Shown here piece by piece: positions 9,157 to 16,976 of a stretch of 16,976 nt of DNA. Position 1 is the stretch's first letter. Every line of letters begins with the position of its first letter. A program made the translations under genes and the position numbers. A model generated the notes under the pieces. The model saw nothing but the letters and a program-made list of their open reading frames with translations, was not told where the DNA came from and made no database searches. The DNA is from Saccoglossus kowalevskii (Eukaryota > Hemichordata > Enteropneusta > Harrimaniidae), in NCBI RefSeq assembly GCF_000003605.2, contig NW_003120918.1, positions 937,082 to 954,057 of the forward strand, in the 5' to 3' direction.

Positions 9157-9470
9157 ATCAGGAAAAGAGAGACAAATTAATTTGTGAAAGAGTTTAGATG
9201 CAACAAGGTTGTTGATAATCATAGAACGCTCTCTGTAGAACAGGGCAGGTGCATATTTTGACCTGTGACCTCATCGATAACAAACAAATTACTATCCGTA
9301 AACGCGGTGTTATTTCCAACAAAAACGCCGAGAACTTTGAGGCCGTCAGAGGTCCAGCCTATATTTAGTGGCTTATCAGGTCTATTTTTCCAGGAACCTA
9401 CCCATAGCCCTTGCGACTTGGTATAGTTAATGCAAGAATTACTGGCATTCTCGTAAACAGATATAGTCCG
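9157..9470 (-). pseudogene. LINE (L1/Tx1-like) reverse transcriptase, segment after the catalytic motif
   Basis: Reading from 9470 down, the minus strand is open for 84 codons to a TGA at 9219-9221. It encodes the block that follows the YADD motif in many invertebrate LINEs: YENAS, then NYTKSQGLWVGSWKNR, then KVLGVFVGN. After a frameshift near 9237 it continues with RSMIINNLVASKLFHKL, which fits the next conserved block. There is no start codon because this is an internal piece. The missing upstream part is at 13018-14770 on the same strand and ends just before this segment, so both are best read as one LINE copy split by the insertion at 9508-13017. The 3' end is lost near duplication block B. 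Confidence 0.8.
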
Positions 9471-9507
9471 ACAGAAGGAAAGGATTCTTTTTACAAAACC
9501 TTGTAAT

Positions 9508-9597
9508 AGGGTTCATAGTTTTTTTATTGTCCAAAACTATTGTCCATGTTGTTAGCTTCACCAAACCACCTGCTGGCTTTCTGTCTGCATTGGGCAA
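9508..9597 (+). repeat. left terminal inverted repeat of the 3.5-kb element
   Basis: Pairs with 12927-13017; best conserved at the outer 16 bases and in the inner block ending GGGCAA. Just outside it, 9491-9506 (TTACAA, 4 bases, TTGTAA) is a small palindrome. Confidence 0.7.
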
Positions 9598-9600
9598 CTT

Positions 9601-10339
9601 GCAGTACAAGGGCACATATCTGTGTATATGAATACATTTAGTTTTAGTACAGGCGATTTGTGTTAATGGTTTGAGTACCTAATAGGTCCTTTTATATTTT
9701 TATATTTATAGTTACCCTTTCATGGCCTTTATTTTATCCCACATGAAGAGAGTGTATAATTCAGATCAGTGTTTGAGTTCTATTTCGGTATATCCTTCAA
9801 TATGTGGATAAAATCGGCCCTGAATAGCATGAAATCACTGTCCAAAAACAAGTTGGTTCTGTATATATGAAACGTCATAGAATAAACAGATGCATAACTA
9901 GTCCAAAACTGTTTTGTAAAATTTTCTCTGTTATCTTGTCATGTTTTAAAATTGTTATTATAATACCATACTCATACCGTAATCTTAATGAGACTTTCTC
10001 ATTGGTTATTTGGCATCACATGATTCCATATCGGACAACATAAGGTAACCAGACGAGCCCCAGAACTAGCATTGAATCACACAATCACCACATGTATGAG
10101 CTCACAAAGAACATTTTTTGATCACTTTCAGGTAGCCAGTATGAGACAGCACTCGCGAAAATATGATGGCTTATGTGCGTTCTCTTAACGCATCATGTTT
10201 TGGGTTGTGGTTAATGTAAATTTGCGCGCGCGTCTCTGCATTGCAACATTGTCTATGACCAAGCGTGCGTGTTTTCCATGCCGATTCGGGCGAATTTAGT
10301 TAGAACGGCGAGCTTTGTCGTGAAATAACAGTACTATGA
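9601..10339. promoter_or_regulatory. presumed upstream region of the unknown gene in the 3.5-kb element
   Basis: No coding frame is recognised. The distal part is AT-rich. An ATTGG (inverted CCAAT box) lies at 10001-10005, and a CpG-containing stretch with GCGCGCGCG lies around 10224-10232, followed by more CpG up to about 10320. The gradient to CpG-rich sequence just before the gene suggests a promoter, but no TATA box is seen. Confidence 0.3.
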
Positions 10340-12579
10340 TGGGAATTAAGGGTGGCCAAACAGATCAAAGCTGAGATAAGCAACATTGAAATTGATAGGA
10401 ACGGTTATCACAGCCTCATTAACAAATATATATGTTCCATGTTTCAAAGTGTCACCCTCAGTGATATATTGTCAAAGGTTAGCCAGAAACTAAATATGTC
10501 ACTGCCTGATAGGAAATATTACGTCCGTAGTGAAGGATCTAACCACTCCCCTACAGATAGCTTTAGCTGTGTTGCTGAGAGATTCCAAAGAACAAGTCAA
10601 AACCTTCTATAATTTTGGAATAACATGCTCTTATGATGAATTACTGCGATTCAAGAAATCTGTTGCCTCTGTGGCAAATGCTAACATTGACCTCACTGGA
10701 TTGAAGGGACAAGTAGATGGTCTGGCACAATGAGTGGGTGACAATTTTGATCAACAAATCCATTCACAAAATGGAAAAGTCCAAACACATTCAATGGCTT
10801 TACTTATGACCCAGATAGACAATAAGGAAAACCACGATGATATTGAAGAATTAATATCACGACTTACAAATAAAGTTTCAAATTGTGAGGTTGGTCCTTA
10901 TGCAGGTCCAAAGATGCCAACACCACCTGAAAACACTATGAAAATGAAAGTTCAAACTCTGACCACTCTAGCACGTACGTCACTTGCCTTGAGCAGGGCC
11001 AGGGAAAGGAATCTTGAATTCTTTAAGGTTATGTACAATGATGGCCCAGAATATAATGGGTACAACACAAAACGAACGATGGAAGAGGAACAGACAGCCA
11101 AGGACTAAGGCAGTTTACCTCTGATTGATAAGCCTCCTGCAGAATATGATACAATACTGACATGAATGCTTCAAATAATGCGACTCTCTGAGGCAACAGA
11201 CCAGCCATTCACATTCTTCACCTTAGACCAGCAGCTCTACAGATATGCTGTGGAGATCCAATGGGCAATTTCAGAGCTTTTTCCATCCTCCTCGTTCATC
11301 GTAAGGCTTGGTGGAATGCATATGCTCATGAGCTACATTTATGCCATTGGGAACCTAATGACCGAAACTGGATTATCATGTCTTCTGTGTTTGCTGGGGT
11401 TCCGAAAATTCTAGTTGGCAAGAAATTTCCCATGTGCAGGAGAGCATTCAGAATGGCGGCAGAAGATTTCTTGAACCAATCATCAACAATCTCACAGAAA
11501 TGCTATGGTACGTTCATGGATAATTTAGAAGAGAAGCAGAGAAAAGCATGACGTGTGATTGTCTGATCAAACCTGTCTTGTAATAATGATGGCTTATGTC
11601 AGAGCGGAACTGGAGGAAGATTTGTTACTACATGTTTACTGCGTGAAGGTCATGATTCCATACTTTTTGCTGGTGGACATTAAACTATGCCAGGTTAGGT
11701 CTGGTGTACCTGAGAACAATTGAGAATTTGCCAGAGCACATCCTGCCCCAATTTCTCAATGGAAAACAGCGACACAAGAAAGGTCTTTGGAATTGCTAAT
11801 GGAGCGACCTTTTCATAGAATCAACGTTTATGAGGCATGGGCATGGACAAACAGAAACACTAAAACCAGAAACTTGGGCACTCATTCTTCACACCTGTTC
11901 TCAATTAATGGAAGATCTTGCAGAATTAAGAGGTGTCTCAGATGATGATAGGTTCTAGGACAGTCACAAAGAGGAAGCAACTGCTCGAATGAACAGTGTC
12001 AATGTGCCATGGAATTGGGAAAGGAAAGATGCTGAAAGCTATCAAAACTGTCCAGTGTCGCCTCGGCTTGCTCGGTGATGTAACTGCAGATATAGAAGAT
12101 GTTATCCTGCAAGCGAAAACTTTCATGTGTAGATGTTATAATGTGGTGAATGCAGCAACAATGACTGATGCAAAGATAAAAGTCTGGGCATCAAAATTCC
12201 AAAACTATGTTCTTTACTACCTACAACAGAAGCTTTTAAGAAAAATGTAAAAAGAGCTCATTGTCAGTGTGCCATTTGGTTAAGAGCCCTCCAAGACCCC
12301 CCAAACAAAGATCCCACTGAGTATGGATGGGGACGAGGAAACAAAATCCCTTCAACCTTCGACAATTCCACTTTCAAGACAAGCTGCCCCAGATTATATT
12401 CTGAAACTTGTGTGTTGCTTTGTCCATCAGAGACTCCATGTCGTTCCAAAGTATGTGTATGTGTGGCAGCCAATTTATCTTGTACTCTATTTTGTCACTG
12501 CCAGGGAAGTTCTATTTGCAACAATGAACAAACTATACCAACACAGGAATCAGATGATGAAGACGAATCTCAGGAATAA
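10340..12579 (+). pseudogene. multi-copy uncharacterised invertebrate protein family, decayed copy
   Basis: I recognise this as a large family present in many copies in marine invertebrate genomes; its function is unknown to me. The frame is followed through several breaks: a frameshift near 10540-10550; in-frame stops TGA 10731-10733, TAA 11106-11108 and TGA 11163-11165; a frameshift near 11370; and further stops and shifts between 11550 and 12170. Blocks in order: CSYDELLRFK; GDNFDQQIHSQNGKVQTHS; ARERNLEFF; PPAEYDTILT; FTLDQQLY (Asp codon 11226); VRLGGMHMLMSY (His codon 11319); IGNLMTETGL; GKKFPMCRRAFRM; FIESTFMRHG; then a Cys-rich tail. The DQ and GGxH blocks could be active-site-like, but that is inference. 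The usual N-terminal part is not seen upstream. A member of a transposase-like family is one reading; a captured host gene is another. Confidence 0.75.
12169..12579 (+). CDS. open 3' segment of the unknown gene: Cys-rich (CXC-like) tail
   Basis: This frame is open for 136 codons between a TGA at 12166-12168 and the TAA at 12577-12579, with no ATG at its start. It is therefore the C-terminal piece of the broken gene, not a separate one. It begins with a block LPTTEAFKKNVKRAHCQ and the word YGWGRG. It then has cysteines at codons 12439, 12454, 12460, 12481, 12493, 12499 and 12517, arranged as C-x4-CxC-x6-C-x3-CxC-x5-C. That spacing resembles the metal- or DNA-binding CXC repeats of tesmin/TSO1-type proteins. 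It ends in an acidic stretch (DDEDESQE). The long open run suggests that this part decayed less or more recently. Confidence 0.6.
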   Translation, partial: CKDKSLGIKIPKLCSLLPTTEAFKKNVKRAHCQCAIWLRALQDPPNKDPTEYGWGRGNKIPSTFDNSTFKTSCPRLYSETCVLLCPSETPCRSKVCVCVAANLSCTLFCHCQGSSICNNEQTIPTQESDDEDESQE

Positions 12580-12627
12580 TCTTCTTCCACATTTCTATAG
12601 CCCACCCAAAATCAACTACTCGGTTTA

Positions 12628-12665
12628 GCAGTATAGGTATAGGTACAGTATAGTATAGTATAGTA
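12628..12665 (+). repeat. GTATA-type microsatellite
   Basis: Short imperfect run of GTATA and AGTAT units between the stop and the polyadenylation signal of the unknown gene. Confidence 0.6.
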
Positions 12666-12699
12666 GTATCTAGTTTGTTCATAATGTGGTGAACAAACC

Positions 12700-12705
12700 A
12701 ATAAA
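12700..12705 (+). terminator. polyadenylation signal of the unknown gene
   Basis: AATAAA, 120 bases after the TAA at 12577-12579 and inside the right terminal part of the element. A second AATAAA lies near 12834. Confidence 0.5.
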
Positions 12706-12725
12706 GAACAAGTCTGCATGAATTT

Positions 12726-12925
12726 ACTTAGTTGTTAGGCAACCATTTTGAATCCCGTTACTAGGAAGGTGTGTAGTTTGGGTTAACACAAATGACGTGT
12801 GTGTCTCATATACACATTTGTAAGGATTCGTGCAATAAACTGCATGGTTGTTGCTCCCAAGTTGGAATTTTCTTGGTATTACTCAGTTGCTAGGTAGCCA
12901 TCTTGCATTTTGTTGCTAGGGAGGA
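12726..12925 (+). repeat. pair of ~45-bp direct repeats
   Basis: The segments 12726-12769 and 12881-12925 are related: each reads roughly ACTYAGTTGYTAGG, then CCATYTTG, then TWCTAGG or TGCTAGG, and GGAAG or GGAGG. Their spacing is about 156 bases. They lie just inside the right inverted repeat. The first contains GTTGTTAGGCAAC, which has the two half sites of an RFX X-box; the second has lost it. Confidence 0.55.
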
Positions 12926-12926
12926 T

Positions 12927-13017
12927 TTGCCCAATGCTGACACAGGGCCAGCAAGTTGAAATATGTTATATAGGTAGAGGTCAATCTAAAACCACATTAA
13001 GAAAAACTATGGACTCT
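12927..13017 (-). repeat. right terminal inverted repeat of the 3.5-kb element
   Basis: Read on the minus strand from 13017, it starts AGAGTCCATAGTTTTT and ends with GCATTGGGCAA, matching the left end in order and spacing. Confidence 0.7.
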
Positions 13018-14770
13018 GAGTTTAATACAATCAGAGTTATTTGTGACAAAGATGCTGACATCGTCAGCGTACGCAGAAAGTTCAACCCCTCGATCAGGAG
13101 AGTTATCAACCTGAACACCACGGATACCACTCTGGGTTCGGATCTTGTGCAAAATGGGCTCGATTGTAGCGTGTACAGTTGCCCTGATAGAGAACACCCC
13201 AGACGAATACCTCTATTAAACTGGACAGGGCTGGTGAGGGCGCTATTGATGCGGACCAGAATAAACGAATTTAATATAGTCACAGAACCGATTACCGAAC
13301 CTAAAGGCCTGAAGTGTTTTTAATAAGTATCCGTAGTGAACTCTATCGAAAGCTTTCTCCCGATCGAGAGAGACAATTCCTAGTGTGATGTTATCATCAA
13401 GTGTATGTTATCATTAGTTTGTCTTCCTGGGATGGAGTAGCTTTGATCGATGTGAACTATACTACCAAGACAGATTTTAACCTTAGAGGAAGTGCTTTGG
13501 TGAAGATATTGTAATCCGCGCATAACAGGCTAACAGGTCTCAGTAGTCCATTGAGTGATAACAGCCCGCCTACACGACAAGGCATCTGGCCGTCCCTGAT
13601 TGAAGCAGTAATGACATCGTGAAGATCAGAGCCTAAATTCGACCCAATATGTTTATAAAATTCACCAGGAATACCATCTATGCCTGGGGATCTGATGGTG
13701 GAAATTAATTTGACTGCGTTGGTGAGACATTCATGCGATATTGGTGCGTTGTTAATTTTGAGCTTCAATGAAAACCGGGCCGGAGGAACACAAGTCGCTG
13801 TAAAACTCTTCAGCCATTGACAATTTGTGACCCAGTCAGTGTCAGTGTGACATAACTTTACGCTACCCCATTTGTTTCTCACAGTCAAAGAAAAAGGATG
13901 TAGGGACATCGTTTTCATTTAGAATGTTATGCCTTGATCTAATGGCGGCTTCTTTCTTTCTTTTCTCTTCGAGAAGCACTTTTAGTGAAGGATCGTTTTT
14001 TAGATTTTGTTCAATATTGCTAATGTCATTGCGTAACTTGGCTTGATTATGTTATACGTGCAGGACAACTTAGCACTGTACTATTTTGTGAGTTCTTTAA
14101 TATTCAGTTTGCCGATATCCCACCACGTTTGAATTTTACTGAAGCGTGATTTCTCACGGCGCCATTTCAACCAATATTCTTTGAATATTTCACAAAAATC
14201 TTCATCCTGCAGGAGACTTAAATTAAAGCATCAAACAGGATTACTGTCATTAATGTAATTAAAAGACAGGCGGATATCAACAGGCAAATGATCAGAAAAA
14301 TTATAACAAGGCAGTATAGACGATAATTTAATTCTGGATACGATAGATATAGATATATAAAACGTATCAATACGTGATTTGCTTTTATTTCTACTACAGG
14401 TATACTCTCTGCCAGTAGGATTTGTGAAAAAAACCTAGAAGAAGGAAAATGTGGTTCGGGGCTATCCACCGGTCAATATCTGCATGTATTGTATTAAAAT
14501 CGTCGCCAGCGACGATTGGGTCATTGTTAATATTATTTGAATGACCTTTCTACACCTTAAAAACCTCCAACCATTCCGGCCCATTGGTTAGGGCGTATAC
14601 ATTTATCTAGTGCACCGACAACCCGTCGATTTTGGCATGAATATGCAAAAGACGACCCGAGACTACATCATTGACATTCAGAATTTTAATATTTTTACTG
14701 GGTTTAAAAAGTACAGCAACGCATGCCGAATATAGGCGTCCTCCAGACCACACGCCAGTTCGGCTCATCA
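13018..14770 (-). pseudogene. LINE (L1/Tx1-like) ORF2 remnant: endonuclease and reverse transcriptase
   Basis: A LINE open frame on the minus strand can be followed through many stops and shifts. Near 14745-14700 a CVAVLFK block starts the visible endonuclease part; NVYA follows, then AGDDFN (around 14493-14510), and SDHLPVDIRL with the conserved SDH at 14288-14296. The linker has a WWDIGK block (14108-14127) and EEKRKKEAAIR. The reverse transcriptase has PGIDGIPGEFYK (about 13650-13690), then RPVSLLCADYNIFTKAL, SLDREKAFDRV (about 13340-13372), and the catalytic YADD (13060-13071). It stops ~40 bases later at the right end of the 3.5-kb element. The N-terminal part of the endonuclease is missing, so the copy is 5'-truncated. 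The protein would copy its own RNA at a nicked target. It is dead here. Confidence 0.85.
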
Positions 14771-15429
14771 GACGGAACAGAAAAAATCCTTAAAGTGATT
14801 ACTTTTAATATATTGAAAAAGCTGGCATCATTTTAAAGAATCTCTGCAACCATGTACATTAAGTAATTCCAGCCACAATTGAAAGAAATAAAAAGCAACC
14901 AAGCCATTGACGCTTATTCATGGAGTGTTGATGCATAATTAGCATACACAATTCAATGAAAATGACAGATTGCGAGGAAATGCCTAGTTTTTTACTTATG
15001 ACGCTTGATCTTAAATTCCCAGAGACTTCATTACCTTCAGCACTGGATTTGAATGAGCGTTTTGAAAAGTTTAGCAATACGCATTGTCATCCGCTGTACG
15101 CGTATCTATTCTTTACTCGGGAAATCAGCGCTGTTACGAATATTGTTTATGGATCTCACTAAATGTCCGAGGTCGGGACAGAAAACACTCACCCACTCGA
15201 TTAATTTCCTCGAGTTAAAAGACCCTTCTAGAAAAACCATCCATGATTCTTTAGATAACATTTTTTATTTTCATTTTCAGACAACCCGACATTTTCTATG
15301 GAAGCATATCGACACATCTTACATCACAAACTCATTGTCACAATCGACTTTGAATCAAGCACATCAATACTTTTAGAACTATGTAATTCATCTGGACCCT
15401 TTCCTTGTCAATTTCATTATCCCCACAAT
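14771..15429. other. spacer without a recognisable gene
   Basis: Two overlapping plus-strand frames (14956-15162 and 15053-15376) show no motif I recognise. No RNA gene or repeat stands out. The second frame ends shortly before the tandem repeat begins. Confidence 0.5.
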
Positions 15430-15536
15430 GATCAGTATAATTACTAAAATTTCACGATTTTGCACTATAAATAATTTATATCACAGTAAAGAAGAATGCA
15501 GGAACGTTGCCTTATATATTGTCCATGTTCGTGATG

Positions 15537-15613
15537 AAAACAAATTCAACACCTTGTTTACTACAGGAGTCTCCCATGCAAGTACTAACCACGCCCAATT
15601 GTGCTTTACTTCA
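15537..15613 (-). ncRNA. 5S rRNA-like internal promoter segment, unit 1
   Basis: On the minus strand from 15613 down, AAGTAAAGCA, then GGGCGTGGTTAGTACTTG, then CATGGGAGACT follow the order and spacing of the 5S rRNA A box, intermediate element and C box. The first 23 bases agree with the animal 5S sequence as I recall it at about 16 positions, and the C-box part is nearly exact. The 5' half of a 5S gene is strongly diverged, so this is not a normal 5S gene. A TTTT at the 15540-15537 end could stop Pol III. A 5S-derived SINE or a decayed 5S repeat are both possible. Confidence 0.6.
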
Positions 15614-16227
15614 AACATTTGTCGGTCACCCAACCACACAGCTGCATAAATTATTTGAAATTTAGCCGAATTGGCGGCTATTTCATGTTTTCAGATGTTT
15701 TAAATCGATATCGCTGGCACAAATACCTTCTCGAATTGACCTATGACCTCTACATACTCGGAGTAGCACTACGGTTATTTAACGGTCATTAAGGACATTT
15801 TTATTCACATTTTCGAACTTTTAACTATGGGACTTGTTAATATGATATCACAGGTAACAACCCCGAATGAAACTACCGACTTGGCAATCGCTTTTCACAA
15901 CTTTGTAAGCAGTTTGTTGTCTTTTTTTTCGGTTGGCTGTTGTGATAATCTGCTTATATATAAGGCATTCTCGATACAATTACTTAATGTTTTCGAAATT
16001 TAACTGCGAGTTTGGCATGACATAGACTTAGGTTAAATGTACAAGCAACTCCGCTAACATTTCCTTCGATTTTTCCAACTTTGCACGTTTTTTTCTAACG
16101 TATTACAGTCAGCGCATGTGAACATTTATAGGATGCCTTCACCTGACTTTTATGAAACTTGTCGACTTCCCAACTGCGCGTTTTTATATGCCAACAATTT
16201 AGATCATATATACAAATACATCTATAA

Positions 16228-16300
16228 ACTTTGCCATAACTTTGCACAACTTTGCAATCACTTTCAACAACTTTGCAATCACATTGAACAACTTTGCACG
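16228..16300 (+). repeat. 21-bp microrepeat built of alternating 11- and 10-bp units
   Basis: Starts fall at 16228, 16239, 16249, 16260, 16270, 16281 and 16291: ACTTTGCCATA, ACTTTGCACA, ACTTTGCAATC, ACTTTCAACA, ACTTTGCAATC, ACATTGAACA, ACTTTGCACG. The higher-order unit is 21 bp. The open frame 16118-16309 across it only mirrors the repeat. A related phrase (GCAATCGCTTTTCACAACTT) sits in both 957-bp units near 15884 and 16845. Confidence 0.8.
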
Positions 16301-16494
16301 GTGTTTTAACAGCTTAAAATCCACTACGTGCCGACAGCATCGATAACTTGTTCTTGATCATTAGAAGGAATTTGAAAACTTTCCAATAATTAAAATAGTT
16401 ACAAAAATTGCACGATTTTGCACTATAAATAATTGATATCACAGTAAGAAAGATGGCAGGAACGTTGCTTTATATATCGTCCATGTGTGTGATG

Positions 16495-16571
16495 AAAAAA
16501 AAATCAACACCTAGTTTACTACGGGAGTCTCCCATGCAAGTACTAACCACGCAAAATTGTGCTTTACTTTA
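16495..16571 (-). ncRNA. 5S rRNA-like internal promoter segment, unit 2
   Basis: Same arrangement as in unit 1, about 957 bases further on, with GGTTAGTACTTGCATGGGAG intact. A run of nine T (minus strand, 16503-16495) follows and is a stronger Pol III-type stop than the one in unit 1. A few substitutions lie between the A-box-like and C-box-like parts. Confidence 0.6.
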
Positions 16572-16976
16572 AACATTTGTCGGTCACCCTACCACACAGC
16601 TGCATGAATTATTTGAAATTAAGCCGAATTGGCGGCTATTTCATGTTTTCAGATGTTTAAATCGATATCGCTGCCACAAATACCTTCTAGAATTGACCTA
16701 TGACCTCTACATACTCGGAGTAACACTACGGTTATTTAACGGCCATTTAGGACATTTTTATTAACATTTTCGAACTTTTAACTCTGGGACTTGTTAATAT
16801 AATATCACAGGTAACAATCCCGAATAAAACTACCTACTTTGCAATCGCTTTTCACAACTTTGTAAGCAGTTTGTAGTCGATTTTTCGGTTGGCTGTTGTG
16901 ATTATCTGCTTATATATGAGGCATTCTCGATGCAATTACTTAATGTTTTCCAAACTTAACTGCGGGATTGTCATGA

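Larger units (their letters stand above)
9508..13017 (+). mobile_element. 3.5-kb DNA element with ~90-bp terminal inverted repeats, inserted in a LINE
   Basis: The ends 9508-9597 and 12927-13017 are imperfect inverted repeats. Their outer 16 bases agree at 14 positions (AGGGTTCATAG and AGAGTCCATAG starts). An inner 30-base block (9568-9597) agrees at 25 positions and lies 60 or 61 bases from the respective end. The interior carries a decayed plus-strand gene (10340-12579) with a polyadenylation signal. The element interrupts a LINE between its YADD motif and the next conserved block. No clean target-site duplication is visible, and 9471-9507 is assigned to neither element, so the exact ends are provisional. 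It looks like an old DNA transposon of unassigned superfamily. Confidence 0.7.
15430..16976. repeat. ~957-bp direct tandem repeat (one full, one partial unit)
   Basis: Sequence from about 15430 to 16020 recurs from about 16388 to the window end with offset 956-958 and modest divergence. Anchors include CACGATTTTGCACTATAA at 15453 and 16411. The first unit also contains a part not yet repeated inside the window (16021-16387). The second unit is cut by the window end, so the array may continue. Each unit carries a 5S-like segment and a TATATA word (about 15954 in unit 1). Confidence 0.85.

Noticed and set aside
12910-13323. Plus-strand 137-codon frame
   Set aside because: It runs antisense to the LINE reverse transcriptase (YADD at 13060-13071 on the minus strand) and crosses the right end of the 3.5-kb element.
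15563-15613. A functional 5S rRNA gene
   Set aside because: Only the internal promoter half resembles 5S; the 5' half and the terminal stem are not kept.
16118-16309. Open frame with a repeated NHFQQLC-type peptide
   Set aside because: The peptide repeat is only the 21-bp microrepeat translated; no start context or family.
1-16976. CRISPR array, bacterial operon or phage system
   Set aside because: No regularly spaced short repeats with unique spacers, no ribosome-binding sites, and the content is clearly animal with retroelements and polyadenylation signals.

Overview
The window is AT-rich animal genomic DNA. It has low coding density, single-exon or decayed open frames, several transposon families and divergent tandem repeats, which suggests a marine invertebrate (mollusc, brachiopod or similar). 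The phylum cannot be fixed from the sequence. There are no bacterial operons or ribosome-binding sites. The only gene that looks intact is a single-exon cytosolic-type sulfotransferase on the minus strand (4092-5003).

Left part (1-3365). The 3' end of a Ty3/Gypsy-type LTR retrotransposon (integrase core and C-terminal region with three in-frame TAA stops, polypurine tract, short LTR) is followed by spacer. Next comes a 0.9-kb element with ~93-bp inverted repeats and no recognisable gene (1749-2650), then AT-rich spacer.

Middle (3366-9149). A DNA-level direct duplication carries two sulfotransferase copies, each with its own upstream TATA box. Copy A has all the expected motifs. Copy B has lost the active-site His segment, has a junction-made stop and a frameshift, and is a pseudogene. 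One stretch of about 178 bp is almost identical between the copies while the rest has diverged, which suggests gene conversion. Between the copies lie a 75-bp tandem repeat, a small CpG-rich block with NRF-1-like sites, and a 0.9-kb element flanked by TTAA.

Right part (9157-14770). A LINE of L1/Tx1-like type on the minus strand (endonuclease, then reverse transcriptase) is split in two by a 3.5-kb insertion (9508-13017). The insertion ends in ~90-bp imperfect inverted repeats. Inside is a decayed plus-strand gene of a large protein family that I recognise only as a multi-copy uncharacterised invertebrate family, ending in a Cys-rich tail and a polyadenylation signal. The inverted repeats and the nested position suggest that this family is carried by, or is the transposase of, a DNA transposon. 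This is the best candidate here for an undescribed system.

Far right (15430-16976). A ~957-bp direct tandem repeat is present in one full and one partial unit. Each unit carries, on the minus strand, a segment resembling the internal promoter region of 5S rRNA followed by a T run, as in a Pol III-type 5S-derived element.
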